Below are positions 29,033 through 40,909 of a DNA stretch of 41,931 nt, in pieces. Numbering within the stretch: position 1 is the first letter of the stretch; every line of letters starts with the position of its first letter. Below the pieces are notes generated by a model, which saw only the letters and a program-made list of their open reading frames with translations, ran no database searches and was not told where the DNA came from. Position numbers and translations under genes: made by a program. Source of the stretch: Gammaproteobacteria bacterium (GTDB taxonomy: Bacteria; Pseudomonadota; Gammaproteobacteria; UBA9214); NCBI GenBank assembly GCA_022340485.1, contig JAJDNX010000042.1, positions 1 to 41,931 of the forward strand, given 5' to 3'.

Positions 29033-30196
29033 ATGTCCGTGCCTTCACATCCGCTCCAGGTAGGTATCGTTGCCGGCGAGGCATCCGGCGACAATCTTGC
29101 TGCCGGACTGATACAGGCCGTTCGCGAACGGGTGCCAGATGCTGTATTCGAGGGTGTTGCCGGGCCAAGGATGAAGGCAGCGGGCTGTCACAGCCTGTTT
29201 CCCATGGAGAACCTGGCGGTCATGGGGCTGGTTGAAGTACTGAAACACCTGCCGGGCTTACTCTCCATGCGCAAGCAGTTACGCCATCACTTTATGGAGA
29301 ACCCGCCCGATATTTTCATCGGTGTGGATGCACCGGATTTTAATCTCGGGCTGGAACGCACCCTGAAGCAGGCGGGCATCCGTACCCTGCATTATGTCAG
29401 TCCGTCCGTCTGGGCCTGGCGCAAGTACCGGGTACGCAAGATTGCAGCAAGTGTGGATTGCATGCTGACGCTGTTTCCATTTGAGGAACGTTTCTATGTG
29501 CAGCAGCAGGTGCCGGCACGCTGTGTCGGACATCCGCTGGCCGACCTGATTACGGATGAGGTAGATCAGGCACAGGCACGGCAGTACATAGCGCTGGAAC
29601 ATAACGGCCCGGTAGTTGCACTGCTGCCCGGTAGTCGTGTTGGTGAAGTGAAGCGATTGGCGGCCGACTTTCTGAACGCCGCCGTCTGGTGTTACCAGCG
29701 CCGGGACGACCTGCATTTTGTGGTACCGCTGGCCAATGATGATTGCCGACAGGCCTTTGAAGAAGTCCTGTCCGCGATGCCAACACGCCTGCCCCTTACC
29801 CTGCTCAACGGGCAGGGTCTGGAAGCCATGGCAGCGGCGAATGCGGTAATGCTGGCATCCGGTACCGCCACCCTGGAATGCATGCTGCTGAAGCGGCCGA
29901 TGGTGGTGGCCTACCGGCTCTCTCCGCTGACTTACCAGATCGCCAGAATGCTGGTGAGGTCGAGGTACTATTCACTGCCGAATCTGCTGGCAGACCGGCC
30001 ACTGGTTAAAGAGCTGATTCAGGGTGAGGTGACCGCCGAATCACTCGGTAGGGAGATTCTGGCGTTGCTGGAAGACCCGCAATATACCCGGGAACTGGCC
30101 GGTATATTTTCGGGCATACACCATGAGTTGCGGCGAGATGCAAGCCGGGTCGCCGCCGACACCGTACTGGAGCTGGTGACTGGGGGCAATGAATGA
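29033..30196 (+). CDS. lpxB: Lipid-A-disaccharide synthase
   Basis: 387-aa peripheral membrane glycosyltransferase that joins UDP-diacylglucosamine and lipid X. The signature [17 protein letters not shown] is at the N-terminus; [10 protein letters not shown] and the nucleotide-site segment [12 protein letters not shown] are present, as is the later ASGTATLE. The length is as in E. coli (382). The stop overlaps the rnhB start by 4 nt. Confidence 0.97.
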   Translation: MSVPSHPLQVGIVAGEASGDNLAAGLIQAVRERVPDAVFEGVAGPRMKAAGCHSLFPMENLAVMGLVEVLKHLPGLLSMRKQLRHHFMENPPDIFIGVDAPDFNLGLERTLKQAGIRTLHYVSPSVWAWRKYRVRKIAASVDCMLTLFPFEERFYVQQQVPARCVGHPLADLITDEVDQAQARQYIALEHNGPVVALLPGSRVGEVKRLAADFLNAAVWCYQRRDDLHFVVPLANDDCRQAFEEVLSAMPTRLPLTLLNGQGLEAMAAANAVMLASGTATLECMLLKRPMVVAYRLSPLTYQIARMLVRSRYYSLPNLLADRPLVKELIQGEVTAESLGREILALLEDPQYTRELAGIFSGIHHELRRDASRVAADTVLELVTGGNE

Positions 30197-30810
30197 CGAA
30201 CCGGCTCGCTGCTAGGGAGGATGCACTGGTACTGCCCGCAGGCCGTGTGGCGGGTGTCGACGAGGCTGGCAGGGGGCCGCTGGCCGGACCCGTGGTTGCG
30301 GGGGCGGTCATACTGGACGCGGGAAAGCCGATCAATGGCCTGAAAGATTCGAAGCAGTTAACTGCAGTACGCCGTGAACGGCTGTTTGATGAAATCTGTG
30401 AAAAGGCGCTGGCGTGGTCCGTTGCCTCTGCCTCGGTTGCTGAAATCGACCGCATGAACATATTGCAGGCGACCCTGCTGGCCATGCAGCGTGCGGTGAA
30501 CGCCTTGCAGCCGAGCGCTGAATATGCCCTGATCGATGGCAATCGCTGCCCCCGGCTGTGCTGTCCGGCAGAGGCAATCATCAAGGGTGACAGCCGGGTT
30601 GCTGCGATTAGCGCCGCCTCTATCCTGGCGAAGGTGACACGTGACCGGGAGATGCAGGCACTGGATACGGAGTACCCGGGCTATGGACTGGCGCAGCACA
30701 AGGGGTACCCGAGCAAGGCCCATATTGAAGCGCTGGAAACGCTGGGTGTTTCACCCGTACACCGGCGCTCCTATGCACCGGTCAGAAAGATACTGGCAAG
30801 GGTGGTGTAA
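30193..30810 (+). CDS. rnhB: Ribonuclease HII
   Basis: 205-aa endonuclease that cuts RNA in RNA-DNA hybrids and starts removal of single ribonucleotides misincorporated in DNA. The acidic pair D23-E24 lies in [20 protein letters not shown], and the further catalytic Asp residues lie in ALIDGN and KVTRDRE-type segments. The length is typical (E. coli 198). It is translationally coupled to lpxB. The convergent diguanylate cyclase gene ends 1 nt after it, so the usual rnhB-dnaE adjacency is broken here. Confidence 0.96.
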   Translation: MTNRLAAREDALVLPAGRVAGVDEAGRGPLAGPVVAGAVILDAGKPINGLKDSKQLTAVRRERLFDEICEKALAWSVASASVAEIDRMNILQATLLAMQRAVNALQPSAEYALIDGNRCPRLCCPAEAIIKGDSRVAAISAASILAKVTRDREMQALDTEYPGYGLAQHKGYPSKAHIEALETLGVSPVHRRSYAPVRKILARVV

Positions 30811-30811
30811 T

Positions 30812-31900
30812 TCAGGCGCAGGCAGAAACGGTTTCCAGTCGCCTGTCGTAATAGGTTACCCGGTCACGGCCGCATTGCTTGCTCCGGTAGAGTGCAATAT
30901 CCGCCTTGTCGAGTACCTCTGCGGCGGTTTCGACGCTTTCCGGGAAGCTGGCAATACCAACACTGACGGTGGTTGAGATACGATTGCCTTTCATATCAAA
31001 CGAGGTGTTCTGGATGGCGGCGCGGATACGTTCCGCGGCCGTTCTCGCATGTTCCGTGCTGGTATGCGTCATCAGGATCACAAACTCATCGCCCCCGTAA
31101 CGGGCCAGTATATCCGTGTTTCTTATGCTCTCATTGATCGACTGTGCAACCGTCTTGATGAGGCGGCTTCCGGCGGTATGACCGAACCGGTCATTGACGG
31201 ATTTCAGGTCGTCAACGTCCACCATGATGACCGTGAATGGTTGTGCATGGCGCGTGACGCGTGCAATTTCCCTCTCCAGGAGATTGTTAAAGGCACGCAT
31301 ATTCAGCAGGCCGGTAAGGTCGTCGGTTTTTGATAACAGGGTGATGCGTCGCTTGGCGTAGAGAATGTCTGAAGCCAGCATCGAGGTGACATAGGCTACC
31401 AGCAGGAATGGCGAAAACTTTGCCATCAGCATGGTAAAGGTTTCCGGAACAAACAGGCTATCGGGATAGGACCGGTAGGCCATATAGAGGTAGCAGCAGG
31501 CGATCAGCATGACCTCCAGCAAGGTCATGATTTTTCCAAGGGTAATCGCACAGGCGATGATGACCAGCAGGTAGAGATTCAACAGCGGGCTTTCTACCAG
31601 ACCGGTATACGACAACACGGTACTGATGAAAGCTATCATGGCCCAGGTTTCAACGGCGAGTTTCCAGTGGCTGTCACGTGCCTGGAAGTTCAGGTAGCGA
31701 AACACGATGACGAAGGCGAAATAACTGACCATGGTAATGATCAGACTGTCGCTATTGGTGATCGGGCGGGTGGGGATGAAAAAATACAGAATGACGAGGA
31801 TCAACAAAAGCCACTGCAGTTCGGCCATGCTGCGTGCAAAGCCCTTCAGTTCTTCCTTGTCATAGACCAGACTATCCTGGTGATTGGCAACCTGCTGCAT
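30812..31900 (-). CDS. Membrane diguanylate cyclase (GGDEF domain)
   Basis: 362-aa protein predicted to make cyclic di-GMP. About six membrane segments fill residues 28-180, with no recognised sensor family. The GGDEF domain follows (about 190-355) with KTDDLTGLLNMRAF, the metal-binding DVDDLKSVNDRFGH and an intact GGDEF at 269-273. RNTD at 260-263 is the inhibitory RxxD I-site in the normal position, five residues before GGDEF, so product inhibition is expected. There is no EAL or HD-GYP domain. The gene is monocistronic and divergent from dnaE over 271 nt. Confidence 0.94.
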   Translation of the reverse strand: MQQVANHQDSLVYDKEELKGFARSMAELQWLLLILVILYFFIPTRPITNSDSLIITMVSYFAFVIVFRYLNFQARDSHWKLAVETWAMIAFISTVLSYTGLVESPLLNLYLLVIIACAITLGKIMTLLEVMLIACCYLYMAYRSYPDSLFVPETFTMLMAKFSPFLLVAYVTSMLASDILYAKRRITLLSKTDDLTGLLNMRAFNNLLEREIARVTRHAQPFTVIMVDVDDLKSVNDRFGHTAGSRLIKTVAQSINESIRNTDILARYGGDEFVILMTHTSTEHARTAAERIRAAIQNTSFDMKGNRISTTVSVGIASFPESVETAAEVLDKADIALYRSKQCGRDRVTYYDRRLETVSACA

Positions 31901-32117
31901 GCTCTACCCTGACAAAATGTTGACATTTAATAGGTTTTATATCGACACCCGAACCCTGTCATTGAGGCGGCAGTGCGGGTAGCATTCACCGTCGGGCGGG
32001 CCGCTGTGGATGCTGGCTGACCAGGAGGACGCAGCCATTGCGAAGGTCAGTTTCCGGGTCGGTAAGGTTCTATAAATAGAATAAATAACAGATAGATACG
32101 GTTATTATATCATGCAC

Positions 32118-32149
32118 AGCCAAACGTTGGCTGGGGGCTGAACCCAGCC
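32118..32149 (+). promoter_or_regulatory. Two overlapping alternative hairpins in dnaE leader
   Basis: AGCCAA (32118-32123) can pair with TTGGCT (32127-32132). GGCTGGG (32129-32135) can pair with CCCAGCC (32143-32149). The two stems share 32129-32132, so only one can form at a time. They lie 22-54 nt before the dnaE ATG. The AT-rich stretch just upstream (32069-32112, with TATAAA at 32071) probably contains the promoter, but no good -35 was found. Confidence 0.4.
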
Positions 32150-32171
32150 GGATATATACGGAAATCATTTT

Positions 32172-35100
32172 ATGCAACCAGCTTTTGTGCACCTGCGTGT
32201 GCATACCGAGTATTCACTGGTGAACGGCACGGTGCGGGTCAAGCCGCTGGTCAAGTGCGTTGCGGATGCCGGTATGCCTGCCGTGGCCGTCACGGACCAG
32301 TGCAACCTGTTTTCCATGGTGAAGTTTTACCGTGCCGCGATGGCGGCAGGCGTCAAACCCCTCATTGGTGTCGATCTCTGGGTAGCGGATAACTGCACCG
32401 GGGCTTCCCCCACCCGCCTGGTGCTGCTGTGTAAATCACGTGCGGGTTATCTGAATCTGACGCGCCTGGTTTCGCGGACCTATACAGAAGGGCAGCATCG
32501 TGGCATACCGGTGCTGGAGACCGGCTGGCTGGATGGCCATTCCTCAGGCCTGATCGCCCTGTCTGGGGGGGTCGCCGGTGATATCGGCCAGGCACTGCTG
32601 ACGAACAAGCACACACTTGCCAGAGAATTACTGGACCGCTGGCAGCAGCTCTTTCCCGACAGCTTTTATCTCGAGCTGCAGAGAACCGGACGCCCGGGCG
32701 AGGAGGACTACCTGCACAAGGCGGTAGACCTTGCCGCCACTGCGAATGTGCCGGTGGTCGCCACCAACGATGTGCACTTTCTGAGCGCATCCGGGTTTGA
32801 GGCACACGAGGCGCGTGTCTGTATTCACGAAGGCCGCACACTGGATGATCCGCGCCGTTCCAGGGAATTCACCAACCAGCAGTACCTGCGCAGTCCGGAA
32901 GAGATGCAGGTGCTGTTTCAGGATATCCCGGAAGCGCTGGAAAATACGGTCGAGATTGCACGACGCTGCAATATCGAGCTGGAGCTGGGCAAAAACTACT
33001 TACCTGATTTTCCGGTGCCTGAAGGCATGGACATGGCGGGCTATTTCAAGAAGCTTTCCCGGGAAGGCCTGGAACAGCGCTTTCAGCAGATCTTCGGTTC
33101 GAATACGCAGGCTGTCGAGTCTGTACGTGAACAATACTGCCAGCGCCTGGACCACGAGATCAATGTCATCCTGGAGATGGGCTTTCCCGGCTACTTCCTG
33201 ATTGTTGCCGACTTTATCCGCTGGGCAAAAGCAAACGCCATTCCCGTGGGCCCGGGTCGTGGTTCCGGTGCGGGTTCACTGGTTGCCTACGCCCTGACGA
33301 TTACCGACCTCGACCCGATTCGCTATGACCTGCTGTTCGAGCGTTTTCTCAATCCGGAACGCGTTTCCATGCCCGATTTTGATGTCGACTTCTGCATGGA
33401 AGGACGAGATCGCGTCATCGACTACGTGGCCGAACGCTATGGCCGGGACAGGGTATCGCAAATCATTACCTATGGCTCAATGGCAGCCAAGGCTGTGGTG
33501 CGGGATGTCGGCCGCGTACTGGGACACCCCTATGGTTTTGTAGACCGTATTGCCAAGCTGATCCCATTCGAGATCGGCATGACACTGGACAAGGCCCTGG
33601 AACAGGAGCCGGCATTCAGCGAGCTGTATGACAGTGACGAGGATGTGCGTACGGTGATTGATCTTGCCCGCTCCCTGGAGGGGCTGGCACGGAATGCAGG
33701 CAAACATGCCGGAGGGGTGGTGATCGCGCCCTCGCAGCTGACCGACTTCACGCCATTGTACTGCGAACAGGGTGGCGGTGCGCTTGTCAGTCAGTTCGAC
33801 AAGGATGATGTCGAGGCGGTTGGACTGGTCAAGTTCGACTTTCTGGGTCTGCGTACACTGACCATTATCGACTGGGCACTGAAGACGATCAATGCAGGGG
33901 TTGCGCCCGGCAGCGACGCCTGGGTACATATCGATGCAATACCGCTGGACGACAAGTCAGCGTTTGACCTGCTGAAGGCGTCAACCACCACGGCCGTGTT
34001 CCAGCTGGAATCAAGCGGCATGAAAGACCTGATTCGCCGTCTGCAACCGGATACCTTTGAAGACATTGTTGCACTGGTCGCGTTATTCCGTCCCGGGCCG
34101 CTGCAGTCCGGCATGGTTGATGATTTTATTGCGCGCAAACACGGTGCGCAGATCAAGTACCCGCACCCCGACCTGGAGCCCATCCTGAAGCCTACCTACG
34201 GCATTATTCTCTACCAGGAACAGGTGATGCAGATTGCACAGGTGCTGGCCGGTTACACACTTGGTGGCGCCGATATGTTGCGGCGTGCGATGGGCAAGAA
34301 AAAACCCGAAGAGATGGCGAAGCAGCGCTCCATCTTTCTCGAAGGGGCGCGCCAGCGTGATGTCGATGAAAAGGTCGCAACTGGCATCTTCGACCTGATG
34401 GAGAAGTTTGCCGGTTACGGGTTCAACAAGAGTCATTCGGCGGCCTATGCGCTGGTGTCTTACCAGACGGCATGGTTGAAGGCGCATTATCCGGCTGCGT
34501 TCATGGCGGCCGTGTTGTCTGCGGACATGGACAATACCGACAAGGTCGTCCATCTGATTGCCGAATGCCGCGACATGAAGCTGCAGGTGGTACCGCCGGA
34601 TGTCAACCAGTCGCTGTACCCGTTCACGGTACAGTCGGAGACGACGGTGGTCTATGGTCTGGGTGCGATCAAGGGCGTTGGCCAGGCGGCCATCGAGGGA
34701 ATGATAGAGGAACGCACCCGGGGTGGGCCCTTCGCAGACCTTTTCGACCTGTGCCAGCGTGTCGATCTCCGCAAGGTGAACCGCCGTGTGTTCGATGCCC
34801 TGATTCGTGCCGGAGCACTGGACTCCCTGGGGGAAACACGTGCATCGCAGCTGGCGAATCTGGACCAGGCACTGAAACTGGCAGAACAGCATAGCCGCGA
34901 TCTCGATACCGGCCAAAATGACCTGTTCGGTGAATCGGCCGCTGCCACACCGCTGCAGGTCAGCAAGCTGGTATTGCCCGAGTGGGAGGAGGAGCCACGC
35001 TTGCAGGGTGAGATGGATGCGCTGGGCCTTTACCTGACGGGTCACCCCATTACACGCTACGAGTCCGAACTCGGCAACATCATCAGTGGCAAGCTGGCTG

Positions 35101-35693
35101 ACGTGACCGCATTGTGTGCTGCACCGCCCCCGGCAACCACTTCCGGAAACAAGGAGTACAAGGGGCGTCGGGGTACCGATGAACGCGCAGTCACGATTGC
35201 CGGGCTGGTGATGAGCATGCGTGTCATCAAGACCCAGCGGGGTGGAAAGATTGCCTTCCTGACACTGGACGACCGCACCGCACGGATTGATGTGCGCGTC
35301 TTTCCGGATGTCTATGAAAAGTACCAGGCCATGCTGGCCAAAAACAAGGTACTGGTCATTCAGGGCGGACTGGGGCTGGATGATTTTAGCGGTGCCTACC
35401 AGGTGACCGCACAAAGTATTTATGACATCGACCAGGCGCGCGCCCTGTATGCGCGGCGACTGGTGGTGGGGGTCGAATCAAGCCAGGCAGGCAACGGTTT
35501 TGTGGGCAGTCTTGCCGATATACTGCAACCGTTTCGTGAGGGACATTGCCCGGTCTGCATCGATTATACCGGTGGCGAGGCGCAGGCACGTGTGACGCTG
35601 GGCGAGGAGTGGGCGGTGCATCCCTCGGATGAGTTGATACACCGATTGCGTGATCTGGCAGGCAAGGATCGGGTCGCGGTCGAATATGTATGA
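32172..35693 (+). CDS. dnaE: DNA polymerase III alpha subunit
   Basis: 1173-aa replicative polymerase catalytic subunit. The N-terminal PHP domain starts FVHLRVHTEYSLVNG. The palm-domain catalytic aspartates are D402 and D404 in PDFDVDFC and D556 in VKFDFLGLRTL, matching E. coli D401, D403 and D555. An internal clamp-binding motif QNDLF lies at 915-919, followed by an OB-fold region (TIAGLVMSMRVIKTQRGG near 1015). The length is close to E. coli (1160). It has its own leader and precedes accA by 54 nt. Confidence 0.98.
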   Translation: MQPAFVHLRVHTEYSLVNGTVRVKPLVKCVADAGMPAVAVTDQCNLFSMVKFYRAAMAAGVKPLIGVDLWVADNCTGASPTRLVLLCKSRAGYLNLTRLVSRTYTEGQHRGIPVLETGWLDGHSSGLIALSGGVAGDIGQALLTNKHTLARELLDRWQQLFPDSFYLELQRTGRPGEEDYLHKAVDLAATANVPVVATNDVHFLSASGFEAHEARVCIHEGRTLDDPRRSREFTNQQYLRSPEEMQVLFQDIPEALENTVEIARRCNIELELGKNYLPDFPVPEGMDMAGYFKKLSREGLEQRFQQIFGSNTQAVESVREQYCQRLDHEINVILEMGFPGYFLIVADFIRWAKANAIPVGPGRGSGAGSLVAYALTITDLDPIRYDLLFERFLNPERVSMPDFDVDFCMEGRDRVIDYVAERYGRDRVSQIITYGSMAAKAVVRDVGRVLGHPYGFVDRIAKLIPFEIGMTLDKALEQEPAFSELYDSDEDVRTVIDLARSLEGLARNAGKHAGGVVIAPSQLTDFTPLYCEQGGGALVSQFDKDDVEAVGLVKFDFLGLRTLTIIDWALKTINAGVAPGSDAWVHIDAIPLDDKSAFDLLKASTTTAVFQLESSGMKDLIRRLQPDTFEDIVALVALFRPGPLQSGMVDDFIARKHGAQIKYPHPDLEPILKPTYGIILYQEQVMQIAQVLAGYTLGGADMLRRAMGKKKPEEMAKQRSIFLEGARQRDVDEKVATGIFDLMEKFAGYGFNKSHSAAYALVSYQTAWLKAHYPAAFMAAVLSADMDNTDKVVHLIAECRDMKLQVVPPDVNQSLYPFTVQSETTVVYGLGAIKGVGQAAIEGMIEERTRGGPFADLFDLCQRVDLRKVNRRVFDALIRAGALDSLGETRASQLANLDQALKLAEQHSRDLDTGQNDLFGESAAATPLQVSKLVLPEWEEEPRLQGEMDALGLYLTGHPITRYESELGNIISGKLADVTALCAAPPPATTSGNKEYKGRRGTDERAVTIAGLVMSMRVIKTQRGGKIAFLTLDDRTARIDVRVFPDVYEKYQAMLAKNKVLVIQGGLGLDDFSGAYQVTAQSIYDIDQARALYARRLVVGVESSQAGNGFVGSLADILQPFREGHCPVCIDYTGGEAQARVTLGEEWAVHPSDELIHRLRDLAGKDRVAVEYV

Positions 35694-35747
35694 GCCTTGG
35701 CACTTGTGGTACCGTAACCAAAAAATGCCAGTCCTGCGGATGAATCG

Positions 35748-36707
35748 ATGAACCTTAATTTTCTTGAATTTGAACAGCCCATTGCTGAACTCGAAGCGAA
35801 AATCGACGAGCTCCACTACATTGGCGATGACGCAGACGTCAACATCAACGACGAAATCGCCAAGCTCAAAGAAAAAAGTTCTGCCCTGACGGAAACGATC
35901 TTCTCGAACCTGACTTCGTGGCAGGTTTCACAGCTCGCACGCCATCCGCAGCGACCCTATACACTGGACTATATCATCCGCATCTTCCGCGACTTTCAGG
36001 AACTGCACGGTGACCGGCATTATGCAGATGATCACGCGATCATCGGGGGTTTGGCCAGGCTGGACGACCGGCCCGTCATGGTCATCGGACAGCAGAAAGG
36101 CCGGGATACCAAGGAAAAACTGCAGCGTAATTTCGGTATGCCACGACCCGAAGGCTACCGCAAAGCGCTGCGCCTGATGGAGATGGCCGAACGCTTCGAG
36201 TTGCCGGTATTGACCTTTATCGATACGCCCGGTGCCTACCCCGGTATCGGTGCAGAAGAACGCGGGCAGAGCGAAGCCATTGCCAGGAATCTGCTGGTAA
36301 TGTCGCGCTTGAAGGTTCCGATTATCTGCACGGTCATTGGTGAGGGTGGTTCGGGTGGAGCCTTGGCGATCGGGGTAGGTGATCAGACGCTCATGCTGCA
36401 ATACAGTACCTACTCCGTAATCTCCCCGGAGGGCTGTGCCTCGATACTCTGGAAGAGCGCCGACAAGGCAGCGGAAGCGGCCGAGTCCCTGGGGATTACC
36501 TCGGGACGTTTGTATGAGTTGGGCCTGGTTGACCAGGTGATTCCGGAACCGCTGGGTGGTGCGCACCGGGATGTCGATGCAATGGCAGACAACATCAAAC
36601 GCACACTGCTCAAATCCCTTGATTCGCTGCAACAGAAAACGCTGGATGAACTCATTGAGTCCCGTTACAACCGCCTTATGTCCTACGGACAGTTTGCCGA
36701 GCGCTAG
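35748..36707 (+). CDS. accA: Acetyl-CoA carboxylase carboxyltransferase subunit alpha
   Basis: 319-aa subunit, the same length as E. coli AccA, that with AccD transfers CO2 from biotin to acetyl-CoA, giving malonyl-CoA for fatty acids. It starts [19 protein letters not shown], with the crotonase-fold segments [18 protein letters not shown] and [15 protein letters not shown]. The dnaE-accA order is widely conserved. No terminator separates it from dnaE; read-through is likely. Confidence 0.98.
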   Translation: MNLNFLEFEQPIAELEAKIDELHYIGDDADVNINDEIAKLKEKSSALTETIFSNLTSWQVSQLARHPQRPYTLDYIIRIFRDFQELHGDRHYADDHAIIGGLARLDDRPVMVIGQQKGRDTKEKLQRNFGMPRPEGYRKALRLMEMAERFELPVLTFIDTPGAYPGIGAEERGQSEAIARNLLVMSRLKVPIICTVIGEGGSGGALAIGVGDQTLMLQYSTYSVISPEGCASILWKSADKAAEAAESLGITSGRLYELGLVDQVIPEPLGGAHRDVDAMADNIKRTLLKSLDSLQQKTLDELIESRYNRLMSYGQFAER

Positions 36708-36728
36708 GCGGTATGGACCCGGTACCCT

Positions 36729-36784
36729 CAGCAGGGCAGAGAAATCTTTCTTCCGGGGCATTTGTTTTTTCCGGCCCTATGCTG
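36729..36784. other. Potential weak hairpin region after accA
   Basis: CAGCAGGGC (36729-36737) can pair with GCCCTATGCTG (36774-36784) with a 2-nt bulge. A small AGAAA/TTTCT hairpin and a T6 run lie inside the loop. The T-run is not after the stem, so this is not a standard terminator. Confidence 0.25.
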
Positions 36785-36869
36785 GTTTCCGGACCGCGTT
36801 ATATACAGTAACGGTGCTTCGCTTCATCGGTTCTGATGGCCGGTCCTGGTTGCAGGTAGCCGATCCGTC

Positions 36870-38246
36870 ATGAAGTTTTCCCGCGACTATCTTCTGCAAC
36901 AGTTAGGCCGGCACGCCACACCCCCGTGTTACCAGGTGGCCTTCAGCGGCGGGCTGGATTCGCAGGTGCTGTTGCACGCACTGTGTGCGCTGCGTGATCA
37001 GCTCGCTGCAGGCATTGGTGCCGTGCATGTGCACCATGGTCTGCATGCGGATGCCGACCGCTGGGAAGCACATTGCCGGCGTGTGTGTGATGAACTGAAC
37101 GTGGCCTATACCTCACTGCGCGTTGACGGGCGCCCGGCGCAGGGTGAAAGTCCCGAGGCCGCTGCGCGTGTGGCCCGTTATCAGGCGCTTGCAGAGTGGT
37201 TGCCCGCACAGCATTGCCTGCTCACGGCCCAGCACCAGGACGACCAGGCGGAGACCCTGCTGCTGCAGTTGATCCGGGGTAGCGGGGTCAGCGGGCTGGC
37301 TGCCATGCCGGTGATGACTGCGCTTGGTGCCGGGCAGCTCTTGCGGCCGTTACTGGAGATGAACCGTGCGGCATTGCAACACTATGCAGACCGGCATGGC
37401 TTGTCCTGGGTGGAGGACCCCGGCAATCGGAATATTGCCTACGACCGCAATTATCTGCGCCACCGCGTGTTGCCGATGCTGCGCCAGCGCTGGCCGTCGA
37501 TCTCCTCGAGCCTGTCACGGTCGGCGGCGCATTGTGCCGAGGCGAACGAGTTAACCGCACAACTTGCGAGGAACGACCTGCTGGCCGTCACGGGTAGGCA
37601 GGCAGAGACACTCTCCGTGACGCGCCTGGTGGCGCTGCCACAAGAACGGCAACGCAATGTGCTGCGTGCCTGGCTGAAACAGCGTTCCGCTAGTTTGCCT
37701 TCCACAGCCGTGCTGGCGCGCATCGTCAATGATGTCCTCCACAGTCGTGCCGATGCCAGCCCATGCGTGCGCTGGGACCGCTACGAGGTGCGTCGCTACC
37801 GCGACGAGGTGTTCTGTTTGCAACAAACCCCCCGCAGGAATACGACGCGTGTGCTGGACTGGTCGCTCTCCGGACCCTTGATCTTGCCGGACAAGGGTGG
37901 GGTGCTGACGGCAGTCGCGGTGTCCGGCGCGGGAATACGGCGCAGTGATGCCATGGCCGGCACGCTCAGTGTGCGCTGGCGCAAGGGCGGCGAATGTTGC
38001 CGGCCGGCCGGCCGGGGCCACCTTCACAGCCTGAAGAAGATGTTCCAGGAACAGGGCATTCCGCCCTGGGAAAGAAACCGGATTCCCTTGATCTACATCG
38101 AGGATAGGCTCGCGATGGTTCCGGGATTCCAGGTGTGTGAGCCATTCCAGGCCGGTCCCGCGGACCCGGGTGTGTTGATCGAGTGGGACCGCCACCCCGG
38201 GCAGCCGCAGGGAAGGGATTTCCGATTGCCTGCTCCCGATTGGTAA
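36870..38246 (+). CDS. tilS: tRNA(Ile)-lysidine synthase
   Basis: 458-aa N-type ATP pyrophosphatase that converts the wobble C of the CAU-anticodon tRNA-Ile to lysidine, so that it reads AUA. The PP-loop SGGLDS lies near residue 28 (VAFSGGLDSQVLLHAL). The conserved AQHQDDQAETLLLQLIRGSG and NRNIAYDRNYLRHRVLP follow, and a TilS-type C-terminal domain begins near residue 370. It is slightly longer than E. coli (432). It has its own ATG 162 nt after accA. Confidence 0.96.
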   Translation: MKFSRDYLLQQLGRHATPPCYQVAFSGGLDSQVLLHALCALRDQLAAGIGAVHVHHGLHADADRWEAHCRRVCDELNVAYTSLRVDGRPAQGESPEAAARVARYQALAEWLPAQHCLLTAQHQDDQAETLLLQLIRGSGVSGLAAMPVMTALGAGQLLRPLLEMNRAALQHYADRHGLSWVEDPGNRNIAYDRNYLRHRVLPMLRQRWPSISSSLSRSAAHCAEANELTAQLARNDLLAVTGRQAETLSVTRLVALPQERQRNVLRAWLKQRSASLPSTAVLARIVNDVLHSRADASPCVRWDRYEVRRYRDEVFCLQQTPRRNTTRVLDWSLSGPLILPDKGGVLTAVAVSGAGIRRSDAMAGTLSVRWRKGGECCRPAGRGHLHSLKKMFQEQGIPPWERNRIPLIYIEDRLAMVPGFQVCEPFQAGPADPGVLIEWDRHPGQPQGRDFRLPAPDW

Positions 38247-39989
<1,743 letters not shown>

Positions 39990-40018
39990 CAACTGACCGC
40001 GGAAGGAAACGGTTAACA

Positions 40019-40858
40019 ATGAAGTTATGCGATTTTCAGGTGGGTATCGAACATCCCCTGTTTCTGATTGCCGGACCCTGTGTGATCGAGAGCGAGCAGC
40101 TTGCTCTCGACACGGCGGGTCAGTTGAAGGAAATCACCACCGGCCTCGGTATCCCGTTTATCTACAAATCATCGTTCGACAAGGCCAACCGCTCCTCACA
40201 TAAAAGTTTTCGCGGCCCGGGTCTTGAGGAAGGTCTGCGCATCCTGGAGAAGGTAAAGGCGCAGATTGGTGTGCCGGTGTTGACCGATGTGCATGAAGAT
40301 ACCCCGTTGGCCGAGGTCGCCACGGTAGTGGATGTCTTGCAAACGCCGGCGTTTCTGTGCCGGCAAACCAATTTTATTCAGAATGTTGCCCTGCAGGGCC
40401 GGCCGGTCAATATTAAAAAGGGCCAGTTCCTGTCACCGTGGGATATGAAAAATGTAACCGAGAAGGCGCTGGCAACCGGGAATGAGCACATCATGGTCTG
40501 CGAGCGGGGCGTGTCATTCGGCTACAACAACCTGGTCTCGGATATGCGTGCACTGGCCGTGATGCGTGACACCGGTGTGCCGGTTGTGTTCGATGCCACC
40601 CATTCGGTGCAATTGCCTGGCGGGCAGGGAAGCCGTTCCGGTGGCCAGCGCGAATTTGTCCCGGTACTGGCGCGTGCTGCCGTCGCCGCCGGTGTCGCGG
40701 GTCTCTTTATGGAGACGCACCCGAACCCGGCCGTTGCGCTGAGTGACGGACCCAATGCCTGGCCACTGGCAGAGATGCAGGCCTTGTTGAAGACGCTGAA
40801 GGTCATCGATACCATCATCAAATCCCAGGAACTGCCAGAAACCGCGCTCATGAAATAG
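40019..40858 (+). CDS. kdsA: 3-deoxy-8-phosphooctulonate synthase
   Basis: 279-aa aldolase-type enzyme that joins phosphoenolpyruvate and arabinose 5-phosphate to give Kdo-8-phosphate for the LPS inner core. Segments [31 protein letters not shown] and [12 protein letters not shown] are conserved. The length is near E. coli (284). Its substrate PEP is made by the downstream enolase, and the pyrG-kdsA-eno order is common in gammaproteobacteria. Confidence 0.98.
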   Translation: MKLCDFQVGIEHPLFLIAGPCVIESEQLALDTAGQLKEITTGLGIPFIYKSSFDKANRSSHKSFRGPGLEEGLRILEKVKAQIGVPVLTDVHEDTPLAEVATVVDVLQTPAFLCRQTNFIQNVALQGRPVNIKKGQFLSPWDMKNVTEKALATGNEHIMVCERGVSFGYNNLVSDMRALAVMRDTGVPVVFDATHSVQLPGGQGSRSGGQREFVPVLARAAVAAGVAGLFMETHPNPAVALSDGPNAWPLAEMQALLKTLKVIDTIIKSQELPETALMK

Positions 40859-40909
40859 TTCATAAGTAATCAAGGTATCTAAAGCAAACTACTGATTATT
40901 GGAGTAATA

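Noticed and set aside
31920-31925. Perfect TTGACA as a plus-strand -35 element
   Set aside because: No acceptable -10 lies 16-18 nt downstream; the nearest AT-rich hexamer is only 12 nt away and dnaE starts 250 nt later.
34083-35414. Open frame of 443 codons antisense to dnaE
   Set aside because: It lies wholly inside the conserved dnaE coding region and shows no recognisable protein features.
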